In this document: piece after piece, positions 13,475 to 15,268 of the stretch | Layout of the letters: the number at the start of each line of letters is the position of its first letter | How positions within the stretch are numbered: the stretch's first letter is position 1 | From: JASHVB01 sp049522565 | Lineage (GTDB): Bacteria; Pseudomonadota; Alphaproteobacteria; Acetobacterales; Acetobacteraceae | Assembly (NCBI GenBank): GCA_049522565.1 | Contig: JBEKNT010000137.1 | Location: 1-15,268, forward strand | Direction of reading: 5' to 3' | Length of the DNA stretch: 15,268 nt | Translations under genes and position numbers: made by a program | The notes under the pieces: generated by a model | Database searches by the model: none | Seen by the model: the letters and a program-made list of their open reading frames with translations, nothing else | Told to the model about the DNA's origin: nothing

Positions 13475-15079
13475 TTACGCCAGGCTCATCCAGCGAATGT
13501 CCTGCGCGTCGCCGATCGGGCAGAACCGCACGTCACGCACGTCCTTGGTGAAGGGGCCGAACCACTTGGTATTGTAGATGAACAGCCCGGCCGCATCGTC
13601 CACCAGGATGCGCGACGCTTCTTCGTAGAGCGGCCGCCGCTCTTCCTGCTTCGTGAGCACCAGCGCCTGGTCGGTCAGCTCGTCGAACCGCGCGTTCTTG
13701 TAGAAACTGGCGTTACCGGCGCCGATGTTGCGGCTGTTGTACATGTAGCCGGTCCAGTTGTGCGGATCGGCGAAATAGGCGCTGCGCCACAACGGAACCA
13801 GATCGTGTGTCTTCTCCGGATCGCCGAACTTGCCGGAGATCACCGGCCACGGCTCGCTGTTCAGCTTGACGTCGATGCCCAGCTTCGCGCAGCCGGCCTG
13901 GAGCAATTGCGCCGCCGACTCGCTCTGGTCGAAGCCGGCCAGCACGCCGATCTCCAGCGGCCGCAGCGGCTGCTTCACCAGCGCCAGATGCTGCTTCGCC
14001 TTGTCCAGGTCGTAGGTGTAGCCTTGCAGATCCTTCGGCGCGCCCCACAGGTTATTGGGAATGATGCCGGCGTTGCGGGCCACCGAGCCTGACAGGATGT
14101 TGTTGATGAACCCGTCATAATCGAACGCGTAGCACAGCGCCTTGCGCAGATTCACGTCGTTCAGCGGTGGCCGTTGGTTGTGGATGATGAAATACATTGT
14201 GCGCAGCGACTCGGCCTCCAGGATCTGCACACTGCCGGTCGCGCGCAGGTGCTTGATCTGGTCCTGCGGCAGATAGCCGTCGGTGGTGTTGAACTCGCCC
14301 TTTTGCAGGCCGAGCGCCCGGCTGGCGGTCTCCAGCACCACTCGGAATTCCATCGTCGTGATGTTGGCATGGCCGAAACCGGCGAAATGCGCATCGAACC
14401 GTTCGGCCTGGAAGCCGATCGCCGGATCGTAGCGGCGCAGCTTGTAGCCGCCCGAGCCCGCCTCGTTGCGCGCCAGCCAGGCCGCGCCCCAATCGCCCGA
14501 CTTTTCATTGGCGCGCACCAGCTTGCTGTTCACCACCCAGAGTTCCGCGAGGATGGAGGTGAACACCGCGTAGGGCTGGTTCAGCGTGAACTGCACGGTG
14601 CGGGCATCCAGCGCCTTGGTCCTGCCGGGATCGAGCACGCCCTTGAACAGACCGTAGGCGCCCTGTTTCATCGCCAGGATGCGTTCCATCGAGAACACCA
14701 CGTCGTCAGCGGTGACCGCCGCGCCGTCATGGAATGTCGCACCCGGCTTCAGCGTGACCGTGTAGGTCACCGCGTCCGGCGCGATATCGATCTTCTCGGC
14801 CAGCCACAGATCGAGCTTCGGCGGATTGTCCACCCAGCGCACCAGGCAGTCGTACATGTTCAGCCGCGTGGCGATGCGGCCGATATCGAACACGACATGC
14901 GGGTCCAGCGTGTCGTAGGCGCTGTTATTGGCGGTGACGAAGCGTTTTCCACTTTCCGCGCCGGCGCCGGCGGGAAAACCCGATGCCAGGGCCGCGGCAC
15001 CGCCCAGCGCCAGCAGGTTGCGGCGATGCAGGTTCGGCATGATCGCCGGGGCGAGCCCGGTCCTGGCGCGTGCGTCCAT
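13475..15079 (-). CDS. Peptide-type ABC transporter substrate-binding protein (DppA/OppA-like, SBP_bac_5)
   Basis: A 534-residue periplasmic solute-binding protein of the peptide/nickel class. The N-terminus holds a twin-arginine-like signal (HRRNLLALGGAAALA, Arg19-Arg20, then AGAGAE), suggesting Tat export. The mature part shows SBP_bac_5 hallmarks: NNSAYDTLDPHVVFDIG, LAEKIDIAPDAVTYTVTLKP, GATFHDGAAVTADDVVFS (about 113-130), PPLNDVNLRKALCYAFDYD (about 303-321) and an intact C-terminal lobe. The ATG at 15079 is preferred because GGGGA lies 5 nt upstream; ATG at 15040 would give a shorter signal and has no such site. It is transcribed towards the permease genes rather than with them. It is most likely the binding subunit for the DppB/DppC-like permeases, inferred from proximity only. 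Confidence 0.9.
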   Translation of the reverse strand: MDARARTGLAPAIMPNLHRRNLLALGGAAALASGFPAGAGAESGKRFVTANNSAYDTLDPHVVFDIGRIATRLNMYDCLVRWVDNPPKLDLWLAEKIDIAPDAVTYTVTLKPGATFHDGAAVTADDVVFSMERILAMKQGAYGLFKGVLDPGRTKALDARTVQFTLNQPYAVFTSILAELWVVNSKLVRANEKSGDWGAAWLARNEAGSGGYKLRRYDPAIGFQAERFDAHFAGFGHANITTMEFRVVLETASRALGLQKGEFNTTDGYLPQDQIKHLRATGSVQILEAESLRTMYFIIHNQRPPLNDVNLRKALCYAFDYDGFINNILSGSVARNAGIIPNNLWGAPKDLQGYTYDLDKAKQHLALVKQPLRPLEIGVLAGFDQSESAAQLLQAGCAKLGIDVKLNSEPWPVISGKFGDPEKTHDLVPLWRSAYFADPHNWTGYMYNSRNIGAGNASFYKNARFDELTDQALVLTKQEERRPLYEEASRILVDDAAGLFIYNTKWFGPFTKDVRDVRFCPIGDAQDIRWMSLA

Positions 15080-15113
15080 GAAGTTCCCCGTCGTTGGCGT
15101 CCCGGTTGCCGGG

Positions 15114-15143
15114 ATGGTCGCTGGCGGGCGGCGGCCGTGTCAA
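15114..15143 (-). promoter_or_regulatory. Possible promoter of the binding-protein gene
   Basis: On the - strand, TTGACA (15143-15138) is a perfect -35. After 18 nt comes GACCAT (15119-15114), a weak -10 keeping the important second A and last T. It lies about 35-65 nt upstream of the ATG at 15079. A short palindrome CCCGG-TTG-CCGGG (15101-15113) follows, near the expected transcription start, and could be an operator half or a 5' leader hairpin. Confidence 0.35.
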
Positions 15144-15191
15144 ATGCGCGGAGGGTGTGAGCCGCGCGGACAGTATGAGAGGCGCAGAACA

Positions 15192-15268
15192 CTCCCCCTC
15201 CCCTTGAGGGAGGGGGCTGGGGGGAGGGGTGCGTGCGCCCGCGGCGTTGGGGCGCTCGCACCCCTCCC
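15192..15268. repeat. GC-rich palindromic intergenic repeat, copy 2 (cut by window end)
   Basis: CTCCCCCTC followed by an arm starting at 15200 (CCCCTTGAGGGAGGGGG) that matches copy 1 at the window start at 35 of 37 positions in the same orientation. The right arm (GGCGC, then CGCACCCCTCCC) is broken off by the window end. It lies upstream of the binding-protein gene; the roughly 50 nt between the possible -35 and this repeat hold nothing recognisable. Confidence 0.85.

Noticed and set aside
1..15268. tRNA, rRNA, riboswitch, CRISPR or insertion-sequence content
   Set aside because: No cloverleaf-like sequence, no regularly spaced direct repeats, no transposase-like frame and no target duplications were seen by eye; a formal covariance search was not possible.

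Overview
The window is GC-rich, gene-dense DNA from a Gram-negative bacterium. The order lptF-lptG-lptD-surA-rsmA, the GTG/ATGA-type gene overlaps and the dispersed GC-rich palindromes suggest an alphaproteobacterium, possibly Rhodospirillales/Acetobacteraceae. The lineage is inference from gene order and protein style; there is no rRNA or tRNA to confirm it. Both ends of the window lie inside copies of the same palindromic repeat, so this is plausibly a whole draft-assembly contig that broke at repeats.

Left half (about 370-8481, all + strand): an envelope-biogenesis operon. An O-antigen ligase/polymerase-type membrane protein is followed by the two LPS-export permeases LptF and LptG, the outer-membrane LPS translocon LptD, the periplasmic chaperone/prolyl isomerase SurA (which in model bacteria helps fold outer-membrane proteins such as LptD), and the 16S rRNA dimethyltransferase RsmA. 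From lptF on, the genes overlap or are at most 17 nt apart. The pdxA gene that often lies between surA and rsmA is absent; the two genes overlap by 4 nt.

Middle (8430-8582): a 153-bp inverted repeat lies between two convergent genes. Each arm contains a small perfect hairpin and is translated, so RsmA and the convergent flavin monooxygenase both end in repeat-encoded residues starting NLSRFAGEV.

Right half (8510-15079): a catabolic/uptake module. It holds an NtaA/DmoA-type FMN-dependent monooxygenase (- strand), a divergent M20 dipeptidase-like metallohydrolase, two dipeptide-type ABC permeases (DppB-like, DppC-like) and a convergent, possibly Tat-exported, DppA/OppA-like binding protein. 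The ATPase genes are not in the window. The likely logic is uptake of a peptide-like or N-acylated compound, hydrolysis, and oxidation; the substrate is unknown.

No tRNA, rRNA, CRISPR array, transposase or phage gene was seen. I found no convincing new multi-gene system. The most unusual items are the repeat-encoded protein tails, the repeat-bounded ends, the O-antigen ligase joined to the lpt genes, and the monooxygenase/dipeptidase/transporter grouping.
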